Shown: one piece after another, positions 1 to 6,545 of the stretch | Numbering within the stretch: position 1 is the stretch's first letter | Layout of the letters: every line of letters starts with the position of its first letter | Source of the DNA: Candidatus Nomurabacteria bacterium | Lineage (GTDB): Bacteria; Patescibacteriota; Minisyncoccia; Phycocordibacterales; UBA9973 | Assembly: GCA_943356425.1 (NCBI GenBank) | Contig: CALRFE010000011.1 | Location: 1-15,446 of the forward strand | Direction: 5' to 3' | DNA: 15,446 bases | Translations under genes and position numbers: made by a program | The notes under the pieces: generated by a model | What the model saw: only the letters and a program-made list of their open reading frames with translations | What the model was told of the DNA's origin: nothing | Databases searched by the model: none

Positions 1-944
1 CGATCATCATCAGTATCCGTACATGGTTCGAAAAACGCGCACGGACCGGACTTTCGATCTACTATGATTACGATTGCACATTCTGTGCAAAGATGACCAA
101 CATCATCCGCAAAGTATTCATGCTCGCACCGACGACGATCATTGCACCGTCATCGACCGATAAAAAACTCGAAGACGAGATGCTCGCGCATAATTCATGG
201 ATCGTCATCGACAAGAACGGAGTACATCATTATGGATTTGCGGGCATTGCGACCGTACTTGCATACTCGCCATTTTTTGCACCGCTCGCATTTTTTGCAC
301 GATTACCGATCGTGAGTCACATCGGTGAATTTTTTTATCGTCGTGTCGCAAACAGTCGGACGCTCGTCTGCCAACCCGAACAACCGCCGAAGCAGAGAAC
401 ATTTGCACAAAAAATGTCGTACGGGGTCCGATCGGTCCTTCTTGGATATCTTCTTGTCTATATCGTCCTTTGGAATATTGATACTATTGGCAATCGCAAT
501 TTCATAAAACCGCACGGAGAATGGATCGGATGGCTCACCCGTCTTGATCAAAAATTTGATATGTTCGCACCGACACCGCTCACCGAAGATGGCTGGTATG
601 TCTTTCCTGGCACGCTTCGCGATGGGACGGAAACGGATGTCTTCCGAGACGGCGTGTATGCAAAAAATCCGCCAACACTCTCCTATGATCGACCAGAATA
701 TATTTCGGCACTCTACAAGAACCAGCGTTGGCAAAAATACCTCATGAATCTCTGGAGCAAGAACTACACCGCATATCGTGAACTCTACGGAAAGTATATC
801 TGCCGTGAATGGAACGCGTCCCACCCTGACGAACAAGCGCTCATGAGCTTCAAGATGATCTTCATGCTCGAAAAGACTCCGCCCGAAGGAAGACCGCTTC
901 CCCGAGCGGAACCGACAACGATCTGGGACCATCATTGTTTTTAG
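1..944 (+). CDS. C-terminal part of HTTM/DCC-type membrane thiol-disulfide oxidoreductase-like protein (5' partial)
   Basis: The reading frame is open from base 3, so the start lies left of the window; the first internal ATG (93) cuts through the domain and is not the start. Around bases 60-90 the frame encodes IYYDYDCTFCAKM, which is the D-x-x-C-x-x-C active-site motif of the DCC/DUF393 thioredoxin-like family (Cys codons at 75-77 and 84-86). The domain ends near FFYRRVANSR, typical of this family. After it come one membrane segment (GYLLVYIVLWNI) and a soluble tail with FDMFAPTPLTEDGWYV and RWQKYL. Proteins of this kind often begin with an HTTM (vitamin-K carboxylase-like) multi-membrane domain, which would lie off the left edge. 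A role in membrane thiol redox chemistry is inferred from the family; the substrate is unknown. Ends in TAG just before a long hairpin shared with the convergent gene. Confidence 0.75.
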   Translation, partial: IIISIRTWFEKRARTGLSIYYDYDCTFCAKMTNIIRKVFMLAPTTIIAPSSTDKKLEDEMLAHNSWIVIDKNGVHHYGFAGIATVLAYSPFFAPLAFFARLPIVSHIGEFFYRRVANSRTLVCQPEQPPKQRTFAQKMSYGVRSVLLGYLLVYIVLWNIDTIGNRNFIKPHGEWIGWLTRLDQKFDMFAPTPLTEDGWYVFPGTLRDGTETDVFRDGVYAKNPPTLSYDRPEYISALYKNQRWQKYLMNLWSKNYTAYRELYGKYICREWNASHPDEQALMSFKMIFMLEKTPPEGRPLPRAEPTTIWDHHCF

Positions 945-955
945 AGAAAAGAGTA

Positions 956-1014
956 AAGATACCAACATTAAATGACGCGCGCCTGTGGCGCGCGTCATTT
1001 AATGTTGGTATCTT
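956..1014 (-). terminator. 28-bp perfect hairpin between convergent genes, probable terminator
   Basis: Arms 956-983 and 987-1014 are perfect complements with a TGT triloop. The right arm contains the stop codon and last codons of the minus-strand MBL gene. On the minus strand a moderately T-rich stretch follows; on the plus strand no U-tract follows. It probably ends the MBL transcript and may also serve the gene ending at 944. Confidence 0.7.
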
Positions 1015-1877
1015 CTCATAAATTCAATTCCGTCCGATTGAAATACAATCGTGCCAAGCTCGTCTGTGCGCAGTATTTTCACGCCAGCTGACAAGAGCGT
1101 ATCGAGCGTCTCTTTGTGCGGATGTCCATAGGAATTATTCTTACCATCTGAAATCACCGAATACTTTGGAGCGACTGCTTTGACGAACGATGCTCCGCTT
1201 GATGTCCGTGAGCCATGATGTCCGACTTTCAATATCGTACTCTCCAATTCTTCTTTCGGATATTTCGATACTAAAATATTCTCTGTGTGCTTCGTCGCAT
1301 CGCCGGTGAGCATGACGCTCGTCGCACCATAGATGAGCCTAGATACGATCGATCCATCATTGTGCGTAAAATGCGATACGTCCCGATCAGGAAATAAAAT
1401 TTCCATGTGGACATTTTTTTTCGCATCAAGCAGGACATCCATACCGCTTCGCGCGAGCACATCTGGGATCTTTTTCTCTGCAAGGAGCGCAACAAAAGCT
1501 TTGTATGTTTTTGAGGTCGAAACGGTCCCCGATTCCATCACCATTCCGACGTCATAATTTTCGAGCACATTGATAAATCCGGCAAAGTGATCAGCATCAG
1601 GATTCGTCACGACAAGGACGTCGATAGACCGATCACCAAACGGCATCACTTCGGAAAGTCTACTCAAAATTTTGCTCGTCCGTCCGCCGTCGATGAGCAT
1701 CTGCCTGCCGTTCGGCGCTTCAACATAGATACTGTCGCCTTGTCCGATATCAAGGACTGCGACTTTGAGTTTTGTATTTTCATGTTCGAGCACAAAGACT
1801 GAATGCCAGACATATCCGCACAAGAAAAAAAGCGCGATTGCGATAAAGTAAAATTCGAGTCGTACAGATTTTTTCAT
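999..1877 (-). CDS. ComEC/Rec2-type metallo-beta-lactamase-fold protein, membrane-anchored, stand-alone
   Basis: 292 residues. One N-terminal membrane segment (about residues 8-30) is followed by an MBL-fold hydrolase of the ComEC C-terminal type. Visible motifs are VLDIGQGDSI (41-50), LIDGG (61-65), the metal motif TNPDADHFAG (91-100), LTGDATKHTE, and KVGHHGSRTS. The first His of the usual T-H-x-H-x-D-H signature is Asn92 and the second is Asp94, as is frequent in ComEC-type members. In many bacteria this domain is the C-terminal third of ComEC and is proposed to degrade the non-transported DNA strand. Here the ComEC at 5043-6512 lacks it, so this protein is the likely missing part, on the outer face of the membrane (inference). 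ATG start with no Shine-Dalgarno; a TACAGT hexamer lies only 6 nt upstream of ATG. An alternative is a generic MBL hydrolase with another substrate. Confidence 0.85.
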   Translation of the reverse strand: MKKSVRLEFYFIAIALFFLCGYVWHSVFVLEHENTKLKVAVLDIGQGDSIYVEAPNGRQMLIDGGRTSKILSRLSEVMPFGDRSIDVLVVTNPDADHFAGFINVLENYDVGMVMESGTVSTSKTYKAFVALLAEKKIPDVLARSGMDVLLDAKKNVHMEILFPDRDVSHFTHNDGSIVSRLIYGATSVMLTGDATKHTENILVSKYPKEELESTILKVGHHGSRTSSGASFVKAVAPKYSVISDGKNNSYGHPHKETLDTLLSAGVKILRTDELGTIVFQSDGIEFMRRYQH

Positions 1878-1893
1878 AGTATCACTGTAGCAA

Positions 1894-1932
1894 AAAGAAA
1901 AGCCCGACGCCGCAGGCGTCGGGCTTTTCTTT
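1894..1932 (-). terminator. Rho-independent terminator of the surface-protein gene
   Basis: 18-bp perfect stem (1894-1911 with 1915-1932) with a GCA triloop, a GC-rich core, and a T-rich tail on the minus strand. It lies just after the stop codon at 1951. Confidence 0.85.
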
Positions 1933-1950
1933 ATAATTTCCTCATTTCAA

Positions 1951-2574
1951 TTACTTGGTCATCTGCTTAGCGACGACCGAGATCTTTCCGATTCCTATCT
2001 CGATCGCTTTTACGGTCTCAGGAGTGAGTGTTCCAGTTTCTTTCAATTTATTGAGCGACTGAAATCCCCTGATCGCATTCGTCGTCGGAAGATCCATTTT
2101 ACCACTCAAGATTTTTGTAGTACCGAGCATGAACAATTTGAATTGCAAGACCTCTGCCGCATTATCTCCGCTCACGGCAAGTGTTCCAGAGGCGTTGGCT
2201 CCGACCTTCAGATTATGCACTGGGCTTGAACCTTCTTGTCCTGTGTTTGAAGACAGACTAGTCGCTGGATTAATCCATGTCAGAATACATGGGCTACCAA
2301 AAATGGAGATACCTCCTCCCCAACCGATCACTTCTCCGGTCTGGTTCGGACCGCTAAAGAATGTCGCATTGCAAGGATTACCAGTAGTAGCATACCAATA
2401 AATAGAGATACTCGCGTTCTCTCCCGTTCCAGTTACCACGGTCGTCTGTGGCGCAATGACCGAGGCAGTATCTGCACCTGTCCGTGAATTCTTCACAATG
2501 AAATATCCGACTGCCCCGACAAGGGCGATGAGGATGAGCACTTTTAATGCGTTGTATTGAGGATTTTGATTCAT
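1951..2574 (-). CDS. Membrane-anchored surface protein, Ig-like region plus peptidoglycan-binding-like C-terminus
   Basis: 207 residues. A hydrophobic segment at about 10-27 with no clear cleavage site suggests an N-terminal anchor with the rest outside the cell. Residues about 52-130 look like a beta-sandwich: SISIYWYAT, Cys68 and Cys96 spaced as a possible disulfide, and aromatic and Gly-rich strands. This resembles the Ig-like modules common in CPR surface proteins, but the match is by eye only. Residues about 161-196 (LPTTNAIRGFQSLNKLKETG then LTPET) follow the peptidoglycan_binding_1 pattern (FQ, then L, then G-x-L-T-x-x-T). The likely role is cell-wall attached; its ligand is unknown. 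It has its own promoter, divergent from sod, and its own terminator. Confidence 0.7.
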   Translation of the reverse strand: MNQNPQYNALKVLILIALVGAVGYFIVKNSRTGADTASVIAPQTTVVTGTGENASISIYWYATTGNPCNATFFSGPNQTGEVIGWGGGISIFGSPCILTWINPATSLSSNTGQEGSSPVHNLKVGANASGTLAVSGDNAAEVLQFKLFMLGTTKILSGKMDLPTTNAIRGFQSLNKLKETGTLTPETVKAIEIGIGKISVVAKQMTK

Positions 2575-2606
2575 TTCTTTTAAGACTATGATTTGATAAT
2601 ACTTTC

Positions 2607-2635
2607 ATTGTACTCATCATTTCGAGCTATAGCAA
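2607..2635 (-). promoter_or_regulatory. Predicted sigma70 promoter of the surface-protein gene
   Basis: On the minus strand TTGCTA (2635-2630), 17-nt spacer, TACAAT (2612-2607). The start of transcription would be near 2600, giving a leader of about 25 nt. It lies back-to-back with the sod promoter. Confidence 0.5.
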
Positions 2636-2638
2636 ATA

Positions 2639-2647
2639 TGGTATAAT
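2639..2647 (+). promoter_or_regulatory. Predicted extended -10 promoter of sod
   Basis: TGGTATAAT matches TG-n-TATAAT exactly; no good -35 is seen, as is usual for extended -10 promoters. Transcription would start near 2654, about 24 nt before the ATG. Confidence 0.5.
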
Positions 2648-2677
2648 TGGCTCTGTTAATAACTAATCTATAATCTT

Positions 2678-3274
2678 ATGACCGAATACTTCACTCCAAA
2701 AACATTTACGATTCCTGAACTTGCCGGGATCTCACGAAAAAATATCGAGGAGCATCTAAAGCTCTATGCGGGTTATGTAAAATTTTCAAATTATATTTTG
2801 AATCAGATAAGCGAACTCACAAAAGACGCTGAAAAAAATGCGTATGAGCTGGGAGAACTTCAGCGCCGTTTTGCATTCGAATACGATGGTATGCGCAATC
2901 ATGAAATTTATTTTTCGCAGTTTGAAGGCGGCGCGAAGGCGCTTTCAGTAGAAAGCGCACTTCGCGCCGCAATGGAAAAAGAATGGGGTTCATATGAAGC
3001 ATGTATTGCCCGATTGACGGGCGTCGCACTCACGCGTGGTATCGGCTGGGCAATACTCTACTACGACAAAGAATCAGGACATCTCCTGACCCAATGGGTG
3101 GATGAACAGCATTTGGGGCATTTGCAAGGATTAAAACCGATTCTCGCGCTCGATATGTGGGAACATGCATTCGTCTATGATTTTCCGACAAGTGAAAAGA
3201 AAAAATACGTAGAAAGTTTCTTCACAAATCTTAACTGGTCTGTCGTCGAAGAAAATTTTAATACCGTAAAATAA
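2678..3274 (+). CDS. sodA/sodB family: Fe/Mn-family superoxide dismutase
   Basis: 198 residues, normal family length. Converts superoxide to oxygen and hydrogen peroxide, probably in the cytoplasm since no signal peptide is seen. Predicted metal ligands: His26 in IEEHLKLYAGYV, His75 in MRNHEIYF, and Asp159 and His163 in LALDMWEHAFVYD. The first helix reads H-L-K-L-Y-A-G-Y where classical enzymes have H-x-x-x-H-H-x-x-Y: the second-shell His30 is Tyr and the gateway Tyr is one residue closer. This marks a divergent subfamily, and metal preference (Fe or Mn) cannot be told. The ATG start has no Shine-Dalgarno. A strong hairpin (2928-2970) lies within the variable loop after NHEIYF. Flanked by a divergent promoter and a bidirectional terminator, so it is monocistronic. 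Confidence 0.93.
   Translation: MTEYFTPKTFTIPELAGISRKNIEEHLKLYAGYVKFSNYILNQISELTKDAEKNAYELGELQRRFAFEYDGMRNHEIYFSQFEGGAKALSVESALRAAMEKEWGSYEACIARLTGVALTRGIGWAILYYDKESGHLLTQWVDEQHLGHLQGLKPILALDMWEHAFVYDFPTSEKKKYVESFFTNLNWSVVEENFNTVK
2928..2970. repeat. Long hairpin inside the sod coding sequence
   Basis: Arms 2928-2946 and 2951-2970 pair over 19 bp with one bulged A (2959) and an AGTA loop. The reading frame passes through as GGAKALSVESALRAA without interruption. There is no U-tract, so it is not a terminator for sod. Confidence 0.75.
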
Positions 3275-3282
3275 ATTTACAC

Positions 3283-3324
3283 AAATAAAAAAGCAGTGAA
3301 ACAAAATTCACTGCTTTTTTATTT
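3283..3324. terminator. Bidirectional terminator between sod and lipoprotein gene
   Basis: 18-bp stem (3283-3300 with 3307-3324), core GCAGTGAA, loop ACAAAA, flanked by A-tract and T-tract on either side, so it works in both directions for two convergent genes. Confidence 0.85.
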
Positions 3325-3339
3325 TAGTATCTGTCATTT

Positions 3340-3879
3340 TCAAAGCTTTCGTCGTATTTCCATGTACACATCATCTGAATAAAAGGTATTGCATGATGCC
3401 ATCATAGTGCTATCAGCACTTTTGAAAACATCTTCTCCGTTAAAAGAAAATGAAGAAACGATAAATGTAAGGTCCTGTAATTCTCCAGACAAGAAAACAC
3501 CGTTGATGGTATTAACACCGCTTTCGATGCTAAAAAAGTCACAGAGCGTCAAATCAAATTTATCTCCTTTGAAATGAATCGCTTTTGCGTACGATTGATG
3601 CCACCAAACTTTACTATTATTTTTATCGGTTGATAGTTTAAGTACGGTGTCGCTTACTGCCACAAAAGTGTCTGTGACTATCTCATGACCATTAATATAC
3701 GAATGTCCGGTGAAAATTAAACTGAACTCCCATTTTTCTCCGGGAATATAATGATTCTCCCATGCGGTGTCGGGGACATTAACAAAGTGATAAAACGCTG
3801 TTGTATCCTCCTTTTTACAAGAAGAAACAACAAGTGCAAAGAGTGGCAACACGAGCAGTAATTTGATCAGTTTTTTCAT
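3340..3879 (-). CDS. Predicted lipoprotein of unknown function, Bacteroidota-like signal
   Basis: 179 residues. N-terminus MKKLIKLLLVLPLFALVVSS then Cys21 is a lipoprotein signal peptide with a lipobox. The mature start CKKED resembles the S-C-K-K-D/E pattern very common in Bacteroidota lipoproteins. The rest is a beta-rich, aromatic, soluble domain with Cys residues but no family I recognise. The gene appears more AT-rich than its neighbours and stands alone with a near-consensus promoter. Horizontal acquisition from a Bacteroidota host or neighbour is a reasonable inference. Function: not known; probably exposed on the outer side of the cytoplasmic membrane. No Shine-Dalgarno. Confidence 0.75.
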   Translation of the reverse strand: MKKLIKLLLVLPLFALVVSSCKKEDTTAFYHFVNVPDTAWENHYIPGEKWEFSLIFTGHSYINGHEIVTDTFVAVSDTVLKLSTDKNNSKVWWHQSYAKAIHFKGDKFDLTLCDFFSIESGVNTINGVFLSGELQDLTFIVSSFSFNGEDVFKSADSTMMASCNTFYSDDVYMEIRRKL

Positions 3880-3905
3880 TTTCTCGAAATTTTAAGGTTT
3901 CGTGC

Positions 3906-3934
3906 ATTATATCACATTTTATTAGCTTAGTCAA
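3906..3934 (-). promoter_or_regulatory. Near-consensus sigma70 promoter of the lipoprotein gene
   Basis: On the minus strand TTGACT (3934-3929), exactly 17 nt, TATAAT (3911-3906). It gives a leader of about 20 nt. This is the best promoter in the window. Confidence 0.75.
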
Positions 3935-3961
3935 ACAACACCCTCCCCTGCCTTCCGCATA

Positions 3962-3996
3962 CAAAAAAGTCACAGAAAAAATCTGTGACTTTTTTA
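3962..3996 (-). terminator. Terminator of the HTH/alpha-CTD-like gene
   Basis: Stem of 13-14 bp (3963-3975 with 3983-3995; core GTCACAG) with A- and T-tracts on the two sides. It lies immediately past the stop codon at 4013 on the minus strand. Confidence 0.85.
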
Positions 3997-4012
3997 TTTA
4001 CTGAAAAGGAAA

Positions 4013-4999
4013 TCAAAAATTGAGATGGAACTGCTCCGCCAACATTTCAGCGATATGAACTACTCGGACCGGGCCAAAACCTTTCTTGTCCCGCAAAGTA
4101 ACCCTGTTGTAGGTCAGAAGCGTTCCTAAATTAGGAATACCATTTTCCCGTAACGCTCTTATTTCAGAATGACGGAGTGGGAGTTTTTCAATTGGCAGTT
4201 GGGGCTCATACCCATTGTCTATGACCTTTTGGAATGTCCCCACAGGTAATACTATTTGCAGTTTCAGTGCTTCATTCTCCTTTTTGAACTGGGAGAGTTC
4301 ATGCTCGAGGCTCACATATCTGCGATACAATTCCGAAGGAAGTAATAGCTCTCCAGCACCTAAAAATTCAAAATACTTGAGAGAATCCTTGAGGAGCAAG
4401 GGAAACCATTTCACAAAAGGATAGAGCCTCGCGCGCACTTGATCGCTCGAGAGCCTGCGAAGTGAACTAATACGATCATACGAATCCCCCTTCAGATATT
4501 CCATGATCATTTTGAAATCTTCGCTCGTGTGATTTTTAATTTCTCCAAAAAGCGCATTTTTTAATAGGGACAACAGACGATGCTGTGCTTGGAACTCTCT
4601 GCCCATGAGGCTGTTCTGGAACAAGAAAAATCGTTTGGCGATTTTTACTTCCGAAGCGACAAAAAGTATGTGCGAGCTCCGGCGCGGTTTTCCGCGCTTT
4701 TTAAAACGATAACAGGGTATACCGCGCGATCTGCAGATCGATTCTTTGAGCGGAGAAGCTATCTCCAATATTTCTTGTGCCTTCTGTGTAGCTATCAATT
4801 CAGTGAGATCAGGGACGCCGAGCGCTTTGGCAAGTTCTTTTGAACTTAATTTTCTTAAAGTAGCAGAGAACGCCTTTTTAGGGATATCGCCTTCTTCTAT
4901 GTACGACTTGAGCGTATTTTTGGCCATGTGGAGCAATTTTCTTGCCGCGGTCATGGTCAAATCATACTCAATTGCTGAGGTTGTTTTTTCCTTTTTCAT
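4013..4999 (-). CDS. Putative transcription regulator: HTH, sigma-region-4-like and RNAP alpha-CTD-like segments
   Basis: 328 residues, not a named family to me. Residues about 14-60 resemble a MerR/excisionase-type winged HTH (TAARKLLHMAKNTLKSYIEE, then a basic wing and SSKELAKAL). Residues about 93-120 may be a second such wing (RGIPCYRFKKRGKPRR). Residues about 158-200 resemble sigma70 region 4 (EYLKGDSYDRISSLRRLSSD then QVRARL). Residues about 226-250 are a short coiled coil (LEHELSQFKKENEALKLQ). Residues about 268-325 closely follow the RNA polymerase alpha C-terminal helix-hairpin-helix domain: PIEKLPL, IRALRENGIPNLGTLL, then GFGPVRVVHIAEMLAE. This suggests a DNA-binding protein acting in transcription initiation; target genes are unknown. 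Own promoter at the end of comEC and own terminator. ATG start, no Shine-Dalgarno. Confidence 0.65.
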   Translation of the reverse strand: MKKEKTTSAIEYDLTMTAARKLLHMAKNTLKSYIEEGDIPKKAFSATLRKLSSKELAKALGVPDLTELIATQKAQEILEIASPLKESICRSRGIPCYRFKKRGKPRRSSHILFVASEVKIAKRFFLFQNSLMGREFQAQHRLLSLLKNALFGEIKNHTSEDFKMIMEYLKGDSYDRISSLRRLSSDQVRARLYPFVKWFPLLLKDSLKYFEFLGAGELLLPSELYRRYVSLEHELSQFKKENEALKLQIVLPVGTFQKVIDNGYEPQLPIEKLPLRHSEIRALRENGIPNLGTLLTYNRVTLRDKKGFGPVRVVHIAEMLAEQFHLNF

Positions 5000-5017
5000 G
5001 ACAAAAAATTTTCTTTA

Positions 5018-5046
5018 ACTGTACGCCTTAAAAAATGACCTGTCAA
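5018..5046 (-). promoter_or_regulatory. Predicted promoter of the HTH/alpha-CTD-like gene
   Basis: On the minus strand a perfect TTGACA (5046-5041), 17 nt, TACAGT (5023-5018). The -35 box overlaps the TGA stop codon of comEC. No terminator is seen between comEC and this gene, so read-through is also possible. Confidence 0.65.
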
Positions 5047-6512
5047 CGAGATCTTGTATGGAAATAAAAGACCCAAAAAATGATCGCTCCATACACGAGA
5101 ACGATCAAAAGTGCCGGGGCATCAGAAATAGTCACTGCGGCAAATGGAATTTGCGACAAAAGATGGATCGTATGTATTTCATACGAGAGGAAAAGATGCG
5201 ATAAAAATATAAGCGGGTATGCAATGATGACAGAGAGCAATGAAAACACTCCGCCAAAAAATCCGAAGAGCATCGTCGCAGGAATGATCGGCAAAATTAA
5301 AAGATTTGCCGGAAGCGTGATGAGCGAGACAATTCCCATTTTGTATACGATGAACGGAATGACAGAAATATTGGTTGCAACGGTTGCTGCGACAAGTTCG
5401 CGAATACCAAAACGTGCAGGTAATTTTTTGAACCACCTGATCGTGATCGGCGTGATGTAAATGAGCCCGAGTGTCGCAAGACAGGAAAGTTGAAACGAAA
5501 TATCATAGGGCAAAACAAGCGGATTGTGGAGGATCATAAAAAATACTGCAATCACGAGCGCTCGTCCCGCATCAAATTCCCTGCCCGACCTGCGCGCAAG
5601 TAATGCAATGATCGCCATGACACTCGCGCGAACAACGGTCGCACCGGCGCCTGTCATGATCGCAAACAATATGATCGCGATAATGCCTGCATAGAGCGAA
5701 ACGAGTTCGCTAAAAAATGTCCGCAATAATTTCATGCAAAAGAGCGCGACGATGGTGACGTTGTAGCCGGAGAGTGCGACGATGTGGATCGTACCGGTGC
5801 GGACAAAGTCATTGCGAAGATCATTTGGAATCGCAGACTTTGCGCCGAGTACGAGTCCGCCCAAGAGCGCATTTTCCGGTACCGGTAAACTGCGATCAAA
5901 ACCTTGGATGATCTTTTCTTTGATATGAAACAAAAATGCGCGAATATGACTGCCCTTCCCGTGACTTTCGATCACGACTTTTGCCTGCGGTAAGAGAAAA
6001 TCGACACCGTCTTTTTGGAGATATGTTTTGTAGTCAAAGACCGTGCCTTGATCGGTGACGAATGCCTCGGGCACGCGAAGCGTGCCCGAGGCATTGAGCG
6101 CATCTCCGTACGAAACACGTAAAAGCGGATCAGTTGAGACGAGCACTAAAAATGGTTTTGCGACATCCATGTCATTGATTTTTGAAACTAAAACAGGAAA
6201 TCGCACATTCGTTTCTCGTAAATCCGGTTCGTCGTTAACAATTCCGACAATGGTTACTTTCTGATCAACAAGCACGTGGAATTGCGCCGTGTTTTTGGAA
6301 AGGACAAATAATTCAACACGCAAAAATCCAAGTAGAAAAAATATGAGCGCGAGTGTTATAAAAAGTAGTTTTGAAAAATAAACGATGCATGCCAGTACAA
6401 AAATTCCACCAGTAAAAATAATGGCTTGCAAAAGTGTTACGCTCGAATAAATATGCAAAAGAACTCCGCTCGAAAAACAAAGTAACAATACCGCAAGCAC
6501 ACGGGTTTTCAT
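5043..6512 (-). CDS. comEC: ComEC/Rec2 DNA-uptake channel protein lacking the MBL domain
   Basis: 489 residues, against about 700-800 in classical ComEC. Order: two or three N-terminal membrane segments (about 5-65), the OB-like DUF4131 region (about 70-190, including GTVFDYKTYLQKDG), then the multi-membrane Competence domain with the signatures LLGGLVLGAKSAIP and GTIHIVALSGYNVTIVA. The protein ends after the last membrane helix; the C-terminal MBL domain is absent and is found instead at 999-1877. Role by family: carries one DNA strand across the cytoplasmic membrane. It is the last gene of recJ-rnhA-comEC, 33 bp after rnhA. It stops with TGA, showing UGA is not recoded. A small palindrome sits directly before the ATG and a 16-bp hairpin lies within the OB region. 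Confidence 0.9.
   Translation of the reverse strand: MKTRVLAVLLLCFSSGVLLHIYSSVTLLQAIIFTGGIFVLACIVYFSKLLFITLALIFFLLGFLRVELFVLSKNTAQFHVLVDQKVTIVGIVNDEPDLRETNVRFPVLVSKINDMDVAKPFLVLVSTDPLLRVSYGDALNASGTLRVPEAFVTDQGTVFDYKTYLQKDGVDFLLPQAKVVIESHGKGSHIRAFLFHIKEKIIQGFDRSLPVPENALLGGLVLGAKSAIPNDLRNDFVRTGTIHIVALSGYNVTIVALFCMKLLRTFFSELVSLYAGIIAIILFAIMTGAGATVVRASVMAIIALLARRSGREFDAGRALVIAVFFMILHNPLVLPYDISFQLSCLATLGLIYITPITIRWFKKLPARFGIRELVAATVATNISVIPFIVYKMGIVSLITLPANLLILPIIPATMLFGFFGGVFSLLSVIIAYPLIFLSHLFLSYEIHTIHLLSQIPFAAVTISDAPALLIVLVYGAIIFWVFYFHTRSR
6061..6095. repeat. 16-bp perfect hairpin inside comEC
   Basis: Arms 6061-6076 and 6080-6095, GAA triloop, GC-rich. It encodes NASGTLRVPEAF of the OB region in frame. 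No U-tract follows on either strand. Confidence 0.85.
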
Positions 6513-6530
6513 ACCGAGAGTATACTCGGT
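6513..6530 (-). repeat. Small palindrome abutting the comEC start codon
   Basis: ACCGAG (6513-6518) and CTCGGT (6525-6530) can pair, and GAGTATACTC (6518-6527) is a perfect 10-bp palindrome. It lies directly upstream of the comEC ATG, so it could be an operator or an RNA hairpin limiting initiation. Weak evidence. Confidence 0.35.
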
Positions 6531-6545
6531 TGAAATGAAAAAAAT

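Noticed and set aside
303..998. 231-aa open frame on the minus strand opposite the DCC-type gene
   Set aside because: The plus-strand frame has a recognisable family, DxxCxxC motif and tail; the minus frame has no motif and ends at the hairpin.
2669..2674. TATAAT hexamer 3 nt before the sod ATG as a leaderless promoter
   Set aside because: Too close to the ATG: transcription would begin inside the gene. The extended -10 at 2639-2647 fits better.
5043..5045. Recoded UGA (code 25)
   Set aside because: TGA ends comEC exactly after its last membrane helix and no frame needs UGA read as an amino acid.
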